Assembly: GCF_013185185.1 (NCBI RefSeq)
Contig: NZ_JAAZWE010000002.1
Coordinates: 685,595-749,594 of the forward strand
Direction: 5' to 3'
Length of the DNA stretch: 64,000 bases
Source of the DNA: Saccharibacillus endophyticus
Lineage (GTDB): Bacteria > Bacillota > Bacilli > Paenibacillales > Paenibacillaceae
Below, piece after piece: positions 44,018 to 53,364 of this stretch. Position 1 is the stretch's first letter, and each line of letters begins with the position of its first letter. The notes beneath the pieces are model-generated. The model was not told the DNA's origin. It made no database searches and saw only the letters and a program-made list of their open reading frames with translations. The translations under genes and the position numbers were made by a program.

Positions 44018-44971
44018 TTACTCAGGCAATTTAACCTCGAAGGCAGCTTCCGCCGTCGCTCCGCCGCCGGCTTCTACCACAAGCGCCCATTCTCCCGGTG
44101 TCGTATTGCCTCCGACCAGCCATGTCCACGAAATGTTTCCGGAGGCGTCTGCCGTTTGCTGTCCGAGATAACGCGCCCGGCTGTTTCCGCTTTTGTAAAC
44201 GACCTTGATCGTGGCGATCTGTCCGGGTTCGACTTTTGCCGTGACCGTTGCCCGACTGCCCCGATAAGCGGGACTGGGTACGGAAGTGATCGAAACGGAA
44301 CCGGTGCCCGCATCCGCTGCTGTTCCGTCTGTCGCTGCCGTTTCTCCCGTGTCGCCGATCCATGCCCGTTCTTCGGCTTTCGCGCGAATGGACATCACTT
44401 TCCCCGTAAACGGAACCTTAAGCGGCATTTCGTAGGTGAGTTCTACGCCGAAATAAGGCTGGTTGCTTGTTCCGGTCGTCGGAATGGTAATCCCGATCAC
44501 ATGAAGCTTGTCCATATCGAGCGGTCCGTCCTTAATCAAAGGCTGGAGCAACGGTTTAATAACGGGATCAAGCACAGCCGAAGAAATCTCGTCTTTGAGC
44601 GATTGCAAAGGAACATCTCCGCTTGCCGCGGCTTCCGACACCCAGCCTCCGATCGGCTCGGGAAGCGAAGACGCGTAGGTAGCCGCCAACTCGCTGAAAG
44701 AGATCTTTGAAAATCCTTGAAGGCCCTTCGCAATAGGTTCTGTTTTACTTAAATGATCCGCTGCCATTTGGACCGGATACAAGTGCGTGGACACCTGTTT
44801 GGCGGCTTCGGAGGCAGTTGTTTGCAACACGGTTGAATAAGCCGTCATCTGCACGATATAAGCCAAGAAAATGAAGGTAAAAAGAAAAATAGGCAGGACA
44901 AGCGACGCTTCTACGGCGATACTGCCCCGTTCACCGGCTGTTCGCCGGAGCTTGTTGTACACTCGCTTCAT
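44018..44971 (-). CDS. TadE-like pseudopilin with C-terminal beta domain
   Basis: A 317-aa protein. The N-terminus RGSIAVEASLVLPIFLFTFIFL is the TadE-like hydrophobic segment with Glu at position 5 after the cleavage-type Gly. A helical ectodomain follows, then from about residue 225 an immunoglobulin-like beta domain (SITSVPSPAYRGSRATVTAKV), unusual for TadE and possibly an adhesive tip module. GGAGG is 8 bases before the ATG. It lies 16 bases after the DUF5702 gene. Confidence 0.8.
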   Translation of the reverse strand: MKRVYNKLRRTAGERGSIAVEASLVLPIFLFTFIFLAYIVQMTAYSTVLQTTASEAAKQVSTHLYPVQMAADHLSKTEPIAKGLQGFSKISFSELAATYASSLPEPIGGWVSEAAASGDVPLQSLKDEISSAVLDPVIKPLLQPLIKDGPLDMDKLHVIGITIPTTGTSNQPYFGVELTYEMPLKVPFTGKVMSIRAKAEERAWIGDTGETAATDGTAADAGTGSVSITSVPSPAYRGSRATVTAKVEPGQIATIKVVYKSGNSRARYLGQQTADASGNISWTWLVGGNTTPGEWALVVEAGGGATAEAAFEVKLPE

Positions 44972-44987
44972 GTTCCGCCTCCGTCAA

Positions 44988-47312
44988 TCAATAAGAATAG
45001 TCCGCTTGCAGGTCAACCGTATACTCTTTGCCTGTCCAAGTACCGCCGCCAACGCCGAAGGTCTTCATGACGCCCGGCAGGAACCAGATCGGCATGGAGA
45101 TCGCCGTATCGCCGGACAGGTAGGTATAGTGATCGTCCGGATTGACGCCTGTATCGAAACGGATCAGGGCCAGCATTCGCGACAAGCGATTATCGTTGCC
45201 GGGATGGGCGAATAAAAATAGTCTTAAGTGATCTTTATAAGTCAGCTTGATCGGAAGGGTCTTGGCTAAATCGATATGTCCCTGGGTTGCCAGCTTGGTC
45301 ATATCCCCTACTGCTGCGATCAAACCTTCTAAAATCGCTTTCGCCAGGATTACGAGCGGATTGCCGTACATAAGAATATCCGGATCGATCAACGCTTCCA
45401 TGGTTCGAATCGCCAAACGCATCGCGAAAATCTCACCGTAAGCTGCCGCCAGATTTCCGCCCGGATTGCCGAATCCATAGATGATGTACTCCAGCTCCTG
45501 CTGGTCGATCGAAAGAAGTTCCGCTGCCGCCGCTCCGTCGATCGGGGCACCGGGTTTCATAAAAGCTTCAACCTTGGAAAAATCAAAGTTGGAAAAATGA
45601 TCGGAAGCGTATTCGTTTTGCAGCAAGCGATCGCCTGTCGCATCCAAAAGTTCCGAAATCCCGCCGAAAAATCCATCCATTTTTTCCATCGAATCTTTTC
45701 CTGCGGCTGCCGGATCTTCTTCTCGCGTCGTCGTCTCCAAAGCTTCGACGGACGCTCGATTCAGATCCACGTTTTCCTGAAAATATTTCTCAACCTCTTT
45801 AAAATTTTCAAGATTGCCTTTGGATTCGGAAAGGAACTTAATCAGTTCATTTGCTTTTTCAAGCTCGTTTTTCGCATCTTTTTCAAAACCTTTGCGTTTC
45901 TCATCATCGGCCCGGTGTTTGGCAAACGTTGCTTCGATTTCCTTAATCACGCTTCCGCCGCTCCCATATCGATCTCTGTACTTGGAAGACGCCTGACCCG
46001 CAGTAGCGACGCTCAACTTCAAGTTATACGCACTCATTCCGGAATTGCTAAAAGCTTGCGCCAACAATCCTTCCAGTGCTTCGACTTTCGACTTCATCCA
46101 TACAAAGTCTTCTTCTTGCTTCGTAATATGGTTTCCCATCTCCGTGAAGAATTCAGCTTTCAAAGGCAGCTTTTCCATTTCTTCGCGAATCTTCGCCGTA
46201 TCGCCGGATGGTCCGTTTTCTGCACCCGGAATATCCGAATTCGTAACGTTGTTATATGCACCGTCCGCACTTCGGGTACCGATCCTTGCGATAACCGCCG
46301 CCATTTCTGCATTCAATTCTTCAGCTTTTTTCAAATGCTCTCTGGCCTTGACCATGTCATTGCTATGCGGAGGAAAAGCCCTGCCGACGATACTATTAAT
46401 GCGTGACGTAGTGCTTCCTGATCCTCGTTCATACTGATCAATCTTGATCAGCAAATTGAGCCATTCTAAAAAACCAGGATTATCCTCTTCTGTCGTTTCT
46501 CCTTCTATCGCTGAAGGTACGGGTATCTTTTCAGGCGGCGGAGTTTCCGTAGAAACCCGCTCCTTCTGCACCTTGTAATCGTGGTATTGTGCAGCCATAT
46601 CGGTCGCTGTTGATACACTTCCGCTAAGCGGAATATCCGAGATATCGCCAGTACCGCCGCTTCCGGCTGTCCCAATGTTCTCTACCAGTCCATCCGTACG
46701 CTGCCCGGCTTTCTTCATTAAATTCAGCATTTTGTCCAACTCGGCTTCACGCTTGTCATAGAGCTTTTGCACTTTTTCCAGCACTTCGACCGCACCCGAG
46801 GCTTCTTTCATCGCCTGCGACATCGGTTTGAATCGCCCCACGACTTCGATCGCAAAATTGACCGGAGCTTTATATTTCATTTCTTCATTAATTTGCGTTT
46901 TAAAAACTTCATAATTGCCCAATTCGCGACTAAGCTCTACCGAAGAAGACACCAACTTTGCATCCATGAGCGGCAGCATATCCTCGCGCGCTTTGTACTC
47001 CAGGCTTCGTTCAAGCACACCGGAGAAAATCATGGAAGGGTCTGTTTCGCCATAAGCAAACAATCCATAAGTACGCTGCAATTCCGGCACATAGGCCGAC
47101 ATGACGGAACGCGTTGCGGCATGGGCAAGCCGTTCCGCTTTTGCTTTCAACGCTGCCATACGTGAATAGTCGATAAAGATCGCAACGAACGCCAATACTA
47201 CAGCCAGAACCAAACTTAGAAAAATAGTAATCGAACCGTGTTCCTTTTTCCAAAGACGAGGCTTCGGCGTAAAGAGACGCCAAAGTCTATTTTCACTTGA
47301 TTTGAATTTCAA
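44988..47312 (-). CDS. DUF5702/TadG-like large pilus-associated protein
   Basis: A 774-aa protein. After a basic N-terminus it has one span (SITIFLSLVLAVVLAFVAIFIDYSRM, residues about 27-52) and a long extracytoplasmic domain with coiled-coil sections around residues 170-220 and 460-540. The family is a regular part of Firmicute Tad operons, comparable to TadG. TTG at 47312 with GGGGGTG 5 bases upstream is the start. The C-terminus is a beta-rich domain ending DLQADYSY. Role in pilus anchoring or surface attachment is inferred. Confidence 0.78.
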   Translation of the reverse strand: MKFKSSENRLWRLFTPKPRLWKKEHGSITIFLSLVLAVVLAFVAIFIDYSRMAALKAKAERLAHAATRSVMSAYVPELQRTYGLFAYGETDPSMIFSGVLERSLEYKAREDMLPLMDAKLVSSSVELSRELGNYEVFKTQINEEMKYKAPVNFAIEVVGRFKPMSQAMKEASGAVEVLEKVQKLYDKREAELDKMLNLMKKAGQRTDGLVENIGTAGSGGTGDISDIPLSGSVSTATDMAAQYHDYKVQKERVSTETPPPEKIPVPSAIEGETTEEDNPGFLEWLNLLIKIDQYERGSGSTTSRINSIVGRAFPPHSNDMVKAREHLKKAEELNAEMAAVIARIGTRSADGAYNNVTNSDIPGAENGPSGDTAKIREEMEKLPLKAEFFTEMGNHITKQEEDFVWMKSKVEALEGLLAQAFSNSGMSAYNLKLSVATAGQASSKYRDRYGSGGSVIKEIEATFAKHRADDEKRKGFEKDAKNELEKANELIKFLSESKGNLENFKEVEKYFQENVDLNRASVEALETTTREEDPAAAGKDSMEKMDGFFGGISELLDATGDRLLQNEYASDHFSNFDFSKVEAFMKPGAPIDGAAAAELLSIDQQELEYIIYGFGNPGGNLAAAYGEIFAMRLAIRTMEALIDPDILMYGNPLVILAKAILEGLIAAVGDMTKLATQGHIDLAKTLPIKLTYKDHLRLFLFAHPGNDNRLSRMLALIRFDTGVNPDDHYTYLSGDTAISMPIWFLPGVMKTFGVGGGTWTGKEYTVDLQADYSY

Positions 47313-47375
47313 CTTTTCACCCCCAAGCCGGAATGCATCCCCTATCGTACAGCCCGGCTTTTGTTCGTTTGTCTG

Positions 47376-48086
47376 TTACTTCTTGGCTACTTTGCTCAAT
47401 TGCACGCCAGCGTTCTTCGGCGTCATTGCTACGGCTTCCCCGCCTTTTTCCTCGGCAGGAACAGCCTTATCCGCTTTGAACTTGCCGGCATAATAACGCA
47501 CCAACTCGATATTGCGAATAAATTCCACAGGTTCCACGACCGTAGAGTATTGCGCACCGCCCATTTTGTCTCCGGCAATGCGTTTGATCGGAGTCAGGTT
47601 AAGCGGAGTGTACAATACCGTCGTAATCGGATGCAGCAGTCCGCGCTTGCTGGTCATCGTACCGTCCATGCCTGCGGGGAGTTGCTCAGCCGCTTTTGCC
47701 ATCTTGGTCGCACTCAGCGATCCGCCTGCCCCTCCCGGAACATTGATCGTTTCTGCTGCCGTCTCTCCGCCTACACCGCTGAACAGCGCTGCGAGCAGTT
47801 GGTCGTCAGTCAAGCGCCAGTAGAGTCCTTCTTTATCCTCAGGATTTTCACTGAAACTGCCTGTACGCGCGTCCTTATGCTGGTTGTTCCAGCTGTATGC
47901 GGCACGTTCCGACGTAATCGCTGAGGCTTGGACGAGCATGGCGCTTTGGTAGAGGTAGAGGCATAGCATAAGGATCATGATGACAGAAAGCATAACAACT
48001 GGCATGACAAGGACGGATTCTATCGTGAAACTGGCACGATTGTCGTAAATGATCGATTTCAAAAAAAGCTTCGCTCGACATTTCAT
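47376..48086 (-). CDS. TadE-like pseudopilin
   Basis: A 236-aa protein with the pseudopilin N-terminus NRASFTIESVLVMPVVMLSVIM and a helical then variable ectodomain ending VQLSKVAKK. The Glu of FTIES matches the conserved Glu of TadE-type prepilins. The ATG lies only 6 bases after the flp stop and lacks a good ribosome site, so translational coupling to flp is likely. Minor pilin role inferred. Confidence 0.8.
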   Translation of the reverse strand: MKCRAKLFLKSIIYDNRASFTIESVLVMPVVMLSVIMILMLCLYLYQSAMLVQASAITSERAAYSWNNQHKDARTGSFSENPEDKEGLYWRLTDDQLLAALFSGVGGETAAETINVPGGAGGSLSATKMAKAAEQLPAGMDGTMTSKRGLLHPITTVLYTPLNLTPIKRIAGDKMGGAQYSTVVEPVEFIRNIELVRYYAGKFKADKAVPAEEKGGEAVAMTPKNAGVQLSKVAKK

Positions 48087-48092
48087 CAGCGA

Positions 48093-48281
48093 TCACTTGA
48101 AGAAGTCTTCGCTTTTTTTCGTTACACTTTCAAGCAATTTGTTGACTAAAGTAGTAATTTGCGTTTTGAAAATCAGTGCAATAATCAATGTGACTCCGAT
48201 AATCAAAATAACTTCCAACGTTCCCAAACCTTTTTCTTCTTTCCAAACTCCTTTGACCTTGTTACCGATTGCTTGCAACAT
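48093..48281 (-). CDS. flp: Flp1-type pilin
   Basis: The major pilin candidate: 62 aa with a basic leader, the cleavage site after Gly in EEKGLGTLEVILIIGVTLII, conserved Glu at +5, a single hydrophobic helix and a short polar C-terminus. AAGGAGG lies 7 bases before the ATG, one of the best ribosome sites in the locus, as expected for the most abundant product. It sits between tadC and the TadE-like gene. Confidence 0.88.
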   Translation of the reverse strand: MLQAIGNKVKGVWKEEKGLGTLEVILIIGVTLIIALIFKTQITTLVNKLLESVTKKSEDFFK

Positions 48282-48331
48282 GAATATTCCTCCTTAGAAT
48301 AGAAAACTTAAAATAAAAAACTGAATTCCCC

Positions 48332-49210
48332 TTACATTTGAATCAGCATCATAGCCGGACCCCCGACCATCAGCATCACGACCAACAGAATCAGCACCAT
48401 CGGAAAAACCAACTTCGACGAAGCCTTCTCCCCTTGAATTCTCCCTAGTGCCTTTCGCTTATCCCACAGCGTTCTCGACAAATCCCTCAGCGCCATCGCG
48501 AACTCTCCGCCTCCGCGCTTATGGTTCAACAGAACCGTCGTCACGAAGACCGTCGCATCCTGCACGCCGCAGCGTTTGCCGAACTGTTCGAACGCTTGAT
48601 GAAACGGATCGCCGCTGCGCCATTCCGTCACCATCCGGTCCAGCTCCTTGTACAGCGGATGGTCACTTCCTTCTTTCTGCTGCGAACAGCGCACGATCGC
48701 TTGCTGCACCGTCTCCCCCGCGCCGACCAACAGCACGATCTTGTTCAGCATCTCCGGCAGCTCCATAAGTATCTTATCCTCGCGTTTTTTCACCTTGGAC
48801 GCCAGGTCTTTGATCAGGGCAAAAGGAAGGACCACAGCCATCCCTGCCCCGACCGCCAACCAAGCTGCCGAACCGCCGTTGCCGATAGCCATCGCGCAGC
48901 CGAATATCAGCAGCAGCACCGCATAGAGCAGCATCTGCGCCATAAATAGCATCGTCCGCTCCGCGCTGTCGCGCAGACCTTCTCCTCTTTGCACGGAAGA
49001 TTGAAGCTTGTGGAAAAAGATCGGAAACCTCGCGGCAATCCGCATCTGCTCCACCAGCACTAACATCAACGGCAGCAATCCTCTTAAACGAATGCCGTCC
49101 ATCGGCAGTGCAGCGATTTTCTTGTGCGCTTTCGTCAGTTTGGTCGCCGCGATCAATAACACAATAACCAGGACCAACAGCAGAACTCCCGAAATCAGCG
49201 TTGCAATCAT
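48332..49210 (-). CDS. tadC: Tad secretion system inner-membrane protein TadC
   Basis: A 292-aa membrane platform protein of the type II secretion F family, with spans near residues 4-24, 93-130 and 270-292. The T2SSF-domain pattern is visible in LMELPEMLNKIVLLVGAGETVQQAI and the flanking VTTVLLNHKRGGGEFAMAL. With TadB it forms the platform on which the TadA ATPase acts. It starts 13 bases after tadB. Confidence 0.86.
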   Translation of the reverse strand: MIATLISGVLLLVLVIVLLIAATKLTKAHKKIAALPMDGIRLRGLLPLMLVLVEQMRIAARFPIFFHKLQSSVQRGEGLRDSAERTMLFMAQMLLYAVLLLIFGCAMAIGNGGSAAWLAVGAGMAVVLPFALIKDLASKVKKREDKILMELPEMLNKIVLLVGAGETVQQAIVRCSQQKEGSDHPLYKELDRMVTEWRSGDPFHQAFEQFGKRCGVQDATVFVTTVLLNHKRGGGEFAMALRDLSRTLWDKRKALGRIQGEKASSKLVFPMVLILLVVMLMVGGPAMMLIQM

Positions 49211-49223
49211 GCCTTCACCCCGC

Positions 49224-50114
49224 TTAGATTTGAATATTCATGATGCGTCCCATCAGCCAAGCACTTAGAAACAGCAAGCCGAGGCCGACGCTAGCCAGAA
49301 TAATCCCCATCGGAGTGCCATACAGCGGAGCCATAAATTCCGGTGCCGAAGCGTTGATAAACAGGATAAAAATAAACGGCGTTGCCAGCAAAATATTCGA
49401 TTCGAACTTTTTTTGCGCGATCATGACCGAAATATCCTGCTGGATATCCATCTTCTCCCCGATCACCGTCGAGGTGCGCCGCACAACTTCGATCAAGTCG
49501 CCGCCCGTGCGTTTACAAGTCACGAAGACGTCGATAAAGTTGTCGATATCTTCAATCTTCGCCCGCCGACCGAAGTCGAGCAGCGCGGATTCGATCGGTT
49601 CGCCGTACTCCAATCTCGTCGTGATCACGTCCAGCTCGCGAATCATGTCGCTGTTCCCTCCCGGGTACAACAGCTCCAGATCTTTTGCCGCTTCCCGGAA
49701 CGCATTTTCAACGGATCGGCCAGCCGCCATCGACGAGGACAGCGAATAGAGCGCCTGCTTAAAATGCAATTTCAACAGCATACGCTTGCGCTCGATCTGC
49801 CGCTTCTGCCACATCTTCGGCGCTTTTAACGCAGGGATGGTCAATAGGAGAGCAAGCAACCACATGTTGTAAAAGATCATGCCGACAGCAAACAGCACGC
49901 CAGCAACTACGATCATGCTCAACACTTTCTCGTATCCGGCCAGTTTATACGTGGTATAGTCCCGCAACTTGTCCGCCGGCGAAACGGGGTTTGCGGCTGA
50001 CGTCCCACCCGAACCAGGCGGACCTCCGCGCTGCGGAGCACCTTTCCCGGACGCGGCTTTGCCCGTGGCCGGCCTGCGGGCTCCGCTTGCGTTCATACCC
50101 AGCAATAGATTCAC
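49224..50114 (-). CDS. tadB: Tad secretion system inner-membrane protein TadB
   Basis: A 296-aa T2SSF-domain protein. A 45-residue Gly/Pro/Ala-rich N-terminus precedes two spans (about 62-98), then the cytoplasmic domain (FKQALYSLSSSMAAGRSVENAF, FVTCKRTGGDLIEVVRRTS) and two C-terminal spans. The GTG at 50114 overlaps the tadA stop by 4 bases; a TTG at about 50105 or the ATG at about 50096 are alternative starts better spaced from AAGGGGGG. Partner of TadC. Confidence 0.85.
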   Translation of the reverse strand: MNLLLGMNASGARRPATGKAASGKGAPQRGGPPGSGGTSAANPVSPADKLRDYTTYKLAGYEKVLSMIVVAGVLFAVGMIFYNMWLLALLLTIPALKAPKMWQKRQIERKRMLLKLHFKQALYSLSSSMAAGRSVENAFREAAKDLELLYPGGNSDMIRELDVITTRLEYGEPIESALLDFGRRAKIEDIDNFIDVFVTCKRTGGDLIEVVRRTSTVIGEKMDIQQDISVMIAQKKFESNILLATPFIFILFINASAPEFMAPLYGTPMGIILASVGLGLLFLSAWLMGRIMNIQI

Positions 50115-51388
50115 CCCCCTTCAGGCAGCCCGGCAACCTCGCGCCAATCGGCTGCTCCCGCGTCTTGCAGTTTGTCCGTATGCATCATCGGTTCAGGGCG
50201 CCGCCGCAACTTTCCGATAATTTTGCCTTCCTTCTCGCCTTCTTCTTCGAATCGGAACAGCTGTCTCAGCTCAACTTGACCATTTTTCGTCCCCAGCACT
50301 TCGCTGATTTCCACGACGCGCCGGGAACGGTCACGCAGCCTAGACAAATGCACGAACAAATCAATCGCCGAGGAGATCTGCTGGCGTACCACTTCGACCG
50401 GCAGGTCGGCTCCGCTCAACACCATCGTTTCCAGACGGCTGAGCATGTCCTTCGCACTGTTGGCGTGGCCTGTGGATAACGAACCGTCATGCCCTGTATT
50501 CATGGCTTGAAGCATATCTAGCGCCTCCGCACCCCGAACTTCCCCGACCACGATCCGGTTAGGGCGCATCCGCAGCGAAGAACGAATGAGATCCCGGATC
50601 GAAATCTCGCCTTTTCCCTCTACGTTCGCATTGCGCGTCTCCAGCGAGACCAGGTTGGGCACGGTAACGATCTGAAGCTCAGCCGAGTCTTCGATCGTGA
50701 TGACCCGTTCGTCCGGCGGTATGTATTGCGACAGCGCATTGAGAAACGTCGTCTTGCCTGAACCCGTACCCCCGCTGATAAAAATGTTGTACCGACTGCG
50801 CACCAATGTCTTCAAAAAGTCCGCAGCATCCGTATCTAACGCTCCCCTACCGACGAGATCGTTCATCGTCATCGGCTTCTCCGGAAACTTCCGGATCGTC
50901 ATGGTCGGCCCTTTGAGCGCGATCGGAGGCAGCACCACGTTCACCCGGGAGCCGTCTTTGAGACGCGCATCGACGATCGGCGACGATTCGTTGACGACGC
51001 GGTTGACGCCCGATACGATCGTCTGCACGATATCCTCCAACTTCTCCTTCGATTCAAAGGTCTGCGGCACACGACGTACCTCACCATGACGCTCGATAAA
51101 GATTTCCGTATGCCCGTTGATCATGATCTCCGTCACCGTTTTGTCGTCCACCAGCGGCTGCAAAATATCGAGTCCGCGAAACGAATCGTACACTCGGCGC
51201 ACCAACGCACGCTTTTCCCCCGATGTCATCGAAGCTGCCCGAACGTCGGACAACACCTTGCGCTCGATCAACTTCATAAGCTCCGTATCATCCGCCGATT
51301 GCGTGACATCCAGCGAAGATCGAACCTCGGCCCGCATCTCGCGGAACATCTCTTCCTGAAGCTGTTCCTCCTCGGCTGCACTCTTCAT
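50111..51388 (-). CDS. tadA: Tad pilus assembly ATPase TadA/CpaF
   Basis: A 425-aa secretion ATPase that powers pilus assembly. Walker A GGTGSGKT at 206-213, Asp box and Walker B region RMRPNRIVVGEVRGAEALDM, His box region STGHANSAKDML. The N-terminal domain is typical of CpaF. The ATG at 51388 has GGGAGG 6 bases upstream and overlaps the tadZ stop by 4 bases; an in-frame extension to 51469 has no ribosome site. Confidence 0.92.
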   Translation of the reverse strand: MKSAAEEEQLQEEMFREMRAEVRSSLDVTQSADDTELMKLIERKVLSDVRAASMTSGEKRALVRRVYDSFRGLDILQPLVDDKTVTEIMINGHTEIFIERHGEVRRVPQTFESKEKLEDIVQTIVSGVNRVVNESSPIVDARLKDGSRVNVVLPPIALKGPTMTIRKFPEKPMTMNDLVGRGALDTDAADFLKTLVRSRYNIFISGGTGSGKTTFLNALSQYIPPDERVITIEDSAELQIVTVPNLVSLETRNANVEGKGEISIRDLIRSSLRMRPNRIVVGEVRGAEALDMLQAMNTGHDGSLSTGHANSAKDMLSRLETMVLSGADLPVEVVRQQISSAIDLFVHLSRLRDRSRRVVEISEVLGTKNGQVELRQLFRFEEEGEKEGKIIGKLRRRPEPMMHTDKLQDAGAADWREVAGLPEGG

Positions 51389-52575
51389 TGCCAACCTCCC
51401 GCGGCTTGTGCCAGTTCTCTGCCGGTAGCGCTGCGATTCCCCCGCTCGCCCAGTCCAAGCTGTTCGCACAGCGCAAGAATATCACGTTGGAAAATAGGCG
51501 ATCCCAACAGCACATCCTCGCGCGACACGTATTTCCAAGACGGGATGTAAGACAAGAAAGCAAAAGGGCGGATTTCGGGTCTTGGCAACGTATTCTCCAA
51601 ATGATCGCCATACCGATTCACGATAAAATGGCTTTTCCCCAGCAAGGCATAGAACCGCTCGGGTTGACGGGTTTCCCAATGATTCATCCAGCCCGCCGCC
51701 TTCTGCAAATGCAGCAAATCATCCGTCAGCATCCAGAGAACCCGATCCGCCCGATCCAGCAGCGCCTCGGAACGTTCATGGCTTTCGGTATCCGTATCCG
51801 CCACGATGATGTCGCACATATCGCTTGCTGCGAGATAATCGATCAGAGCCGTCGTGTCCGCTTGATCCATCTGAAGCAGTTCGTCCGGACGATCCAGCGG
51901 AGGGAAAGAAGCGCACTTCATCCGTTCCTGAAAAGACGCGTAGCGAGATAACGGCGAGCGGAAAAGTTCCCCGGTTTCCCGTGCCGCACGAAGATCGTAG
52001 AGCAGCTCAGGCAAGCCGCCTTCCCGTCCCTGGTGTCCGCCGCTTCCGCTCCGGAACGTCACCGAACTGTCCACCGTCTCCAGGTTCAGATAGAAGACTT
52101 TAAGCCCGCGACCGCCCAGCTGCTTCGCCAGATTCAGCGCGACGGTAGTCTTGCCCGCCCCCGCCGCAGCCGAGTACACAGCAAGCACTTCCGCTTTTCC
52201 CGATAAAGTTAAGGCTCCGTTTGCCGAAGAAGCTTGTGCACTGCCCGCCAGGTCCATTACGGCCGTCAGCAGCAGGTTCAACGGTTGAAACGGCAGCAGC
52301 ACCGGACCGCCGAGCGCAATACTTTCCTCGCCTCCGCCCAGCACGGCCCAAGGAACGCCCTTCCCTCCCTCAGACGCCAGCCACGGTGACAGAAAATCCG
52401 GCTCGCCAAGCACAAAGTCCGGACGTCCCTCTCCCATTGCCGCCAAAAAAGCCTCTACCTTCGAAAAAGCTCTCACGCTTACCTGCTTGGCAAATTCCCC
52501 GGTGCGTGCGTACAGCAGGAACGGCTCGATATACTGTTCGTCCGCCACCGCCAGCGTAATCTGCAAATTCCGCAT
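51385..52575 (-). CDS. tadZ: TadZ/CpaE-like localisation ATPase
   Basis: A 396-aa protein of the MinD/ParA superfamily that places the Tad machine. An atypical receiver-like N-terminal domain (about 1-110) is followed by a P-loop domain with a deviant Walker A, SAAAGAGKTTVALNLAKQLG near 136-155. IIVADTDTESHERSE corresponds to the switch II region. The ATG at 52575 has GAGGGG 7 bases upstream. First gene of the ten-gene operon, behind a leader with a terminator hairpin. Confidence 0.84.
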   Translation of the reverse strand: MRNLQITLAVADEQYIEPFLLYARTGEFAKQVSVRAFSKVEAFLAAMGEGRPDFVLGEPDFLSPWLASEGGKGVPWAVLGGGEESIALGGPVLLPFQPLNLLLTAVMDLAGSAQASSANGALTLSGKAEVLAVYSAAAGAGKTTVALNLAKQLGGRGLKVFYLNLETVDSSVTFRSGSGGHQGREGGLPELLYDLRAARETGELFRSPLSRYASFQERMKCASFPPLDRPDELLQMDQADTTALIDYLAASDMCDIIVADTDTESHERSEALLDRADRVLWMLTDDLLHLQKAAGWMNHWETRQPERFYALLGKSHFIVNRYGDHLENTLPRPEIRPFAFLSYIPSWKYVSREDVLLGSPIFQRDILALCEQLGLGERGNRSATGRELAQAAGGWQ

Positions 52576-52604
52576 ATGATGTCCCCTCACTTTTCCACGC
52601 AACA

Positions 52605-52658
52605 CAAAAAAGCACCGCTCGCAAACCTGCCGTTTATGGCAAGTAAGGAGCGGTGCTT
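52605..52658 (-). terminator. Terminator-like hairpin in the Tad operon leader (attenuator candidate)
   Basis: AAGCACCGCTC and GAGCGGTGCTT (52648-52658 with 52610-52620), inner TTGCC/GGCAG pairing, then six T residues on the minus strand. It lies between the operon promoter and the tadZ ribosome site, so transcripts must read through it. Confidence 0.7.
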
Positions 52659-52684
52659 CCGCCGTGTTCCATTAATTTAATCTC

Positions 52685-52713
52685 ACAATAGCATAGAGCT
52701 TGCGAGCAGGCAA
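52685..52713 (-). promoter_or_regulatory. Promoter of the Tad operon
   Basis: TTGCCT (52708-52713) and TATTGT (52685-52690), 17-base spacer, with a TG just before the -10. Transcription would begin near 52678, giving a leader of about 100 nt. Confidence 0.5.
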
Positions 52714-52743
52714 GACCCATTTTTTTCTTTTTCGCTTATCGGT

Positions 52744-53184
52744 TCAAACCTGCCCCGTATCCAAAAAGCGCTCCCGCACGCCCGGCGGAGGAAGCGGACA
52801 AACGTCGTCTTTTCCGAACCAACGGTACCGATTGCGCGCGATATAGCGATATACGGCATCTCTCAGCGGACGAGGCACGATAATCAGCGCATACAGCAGC
52901 GGCCAAGGAAAACGCAGCTTGCGCGCAATACGCAAAGCGGCGGTCGAGCGAACATATCGTCGTCCTTTTTCAACCAGTACCAGCGTATTCGGTTCCCCCG
53001 ATGCTTCAAAGCCTTCGCCGCCGGACAGTTGTCCTCCGAGTTCGGATTGAAGAGAGGCGAAGCCAAAAACGCCTTTCGGATCACGCTTGACGATAAACCG
53101 AACGGCTCCCTGGCAGAAATGGCATACGCCGTCGATCAGCACTACAAAAGAGTTTTCCGCTCGAATTCCGGATTTCGATTCCAT
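52744..53184 (-). CDS. DCC family (DUF393) thiol-disulfide oxidoreductase-like protein
   Basis: A 146-aa protein of the DUF393 family, named for the DxxCxxC motif, seen here as IDGVCHFCQGAVRF near residues 17-30. The family has a thioredoxin-like fold and is presumed redox active. PWPLLYALIIVPRPLRDAVYRYIARNRYRWFG near the C-terminus matches family members. ATG 53184 is chosen because AAGGAGG lies 9 bases upstream; the ATG at 53190 would be only 3 bases away. Single gene, transcribed toward the Tad operon but before its promoter. Confidence 0.82.
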   Translation of the reverse strand: MESKSGIRAENSFVVLIDGVCHFCQGAVRFIVKRDPKGVFGFASLQSELGGQLSGGEGFEASGEPNTLVLVEKGRRYVRSTAALRIARKLRFPWPLLYALIIVPRPLRDAVYRYIARNRYRWFGKDDVCPLPPPGVRERFLDTGQV

Positions 53185-53265
53185 CTGCATATTCCTCCTT
53201 CGGTTCAACGTTTCGCTTCTCTCTTCTTTACCCTCAACCGTATAACATGCACTTCCGGCCAGCAA

Positions 53266-53305
53266 CAAAAAAACGAACGCCAGGAAGATTCCCGACGTTC
53301 GTTTT
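53266..53305 (-). terminator. Terminator of the small Cys-rich protein gene
   Basis: Minus-strand AAAACGAACG with CGTTCGTTTT (53296-53305 and 53270-53279), inner GGGAA/TTCC pairing, T-run of seven. Confidence 0.8.
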
Positions 53306-53364
53306 GCTCGGTTTGCGTATTCGGCTTGCCCCTCAAGCACGTGCTTGACGGGCAGCTTGTCCGC

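Noticed and set aside
52605..52678. Cyclic-di-GMP riboswitch in the Tad leader
   Set aside because: The class I and II core sequences are not present; only a terminator-like hairpin is seen.
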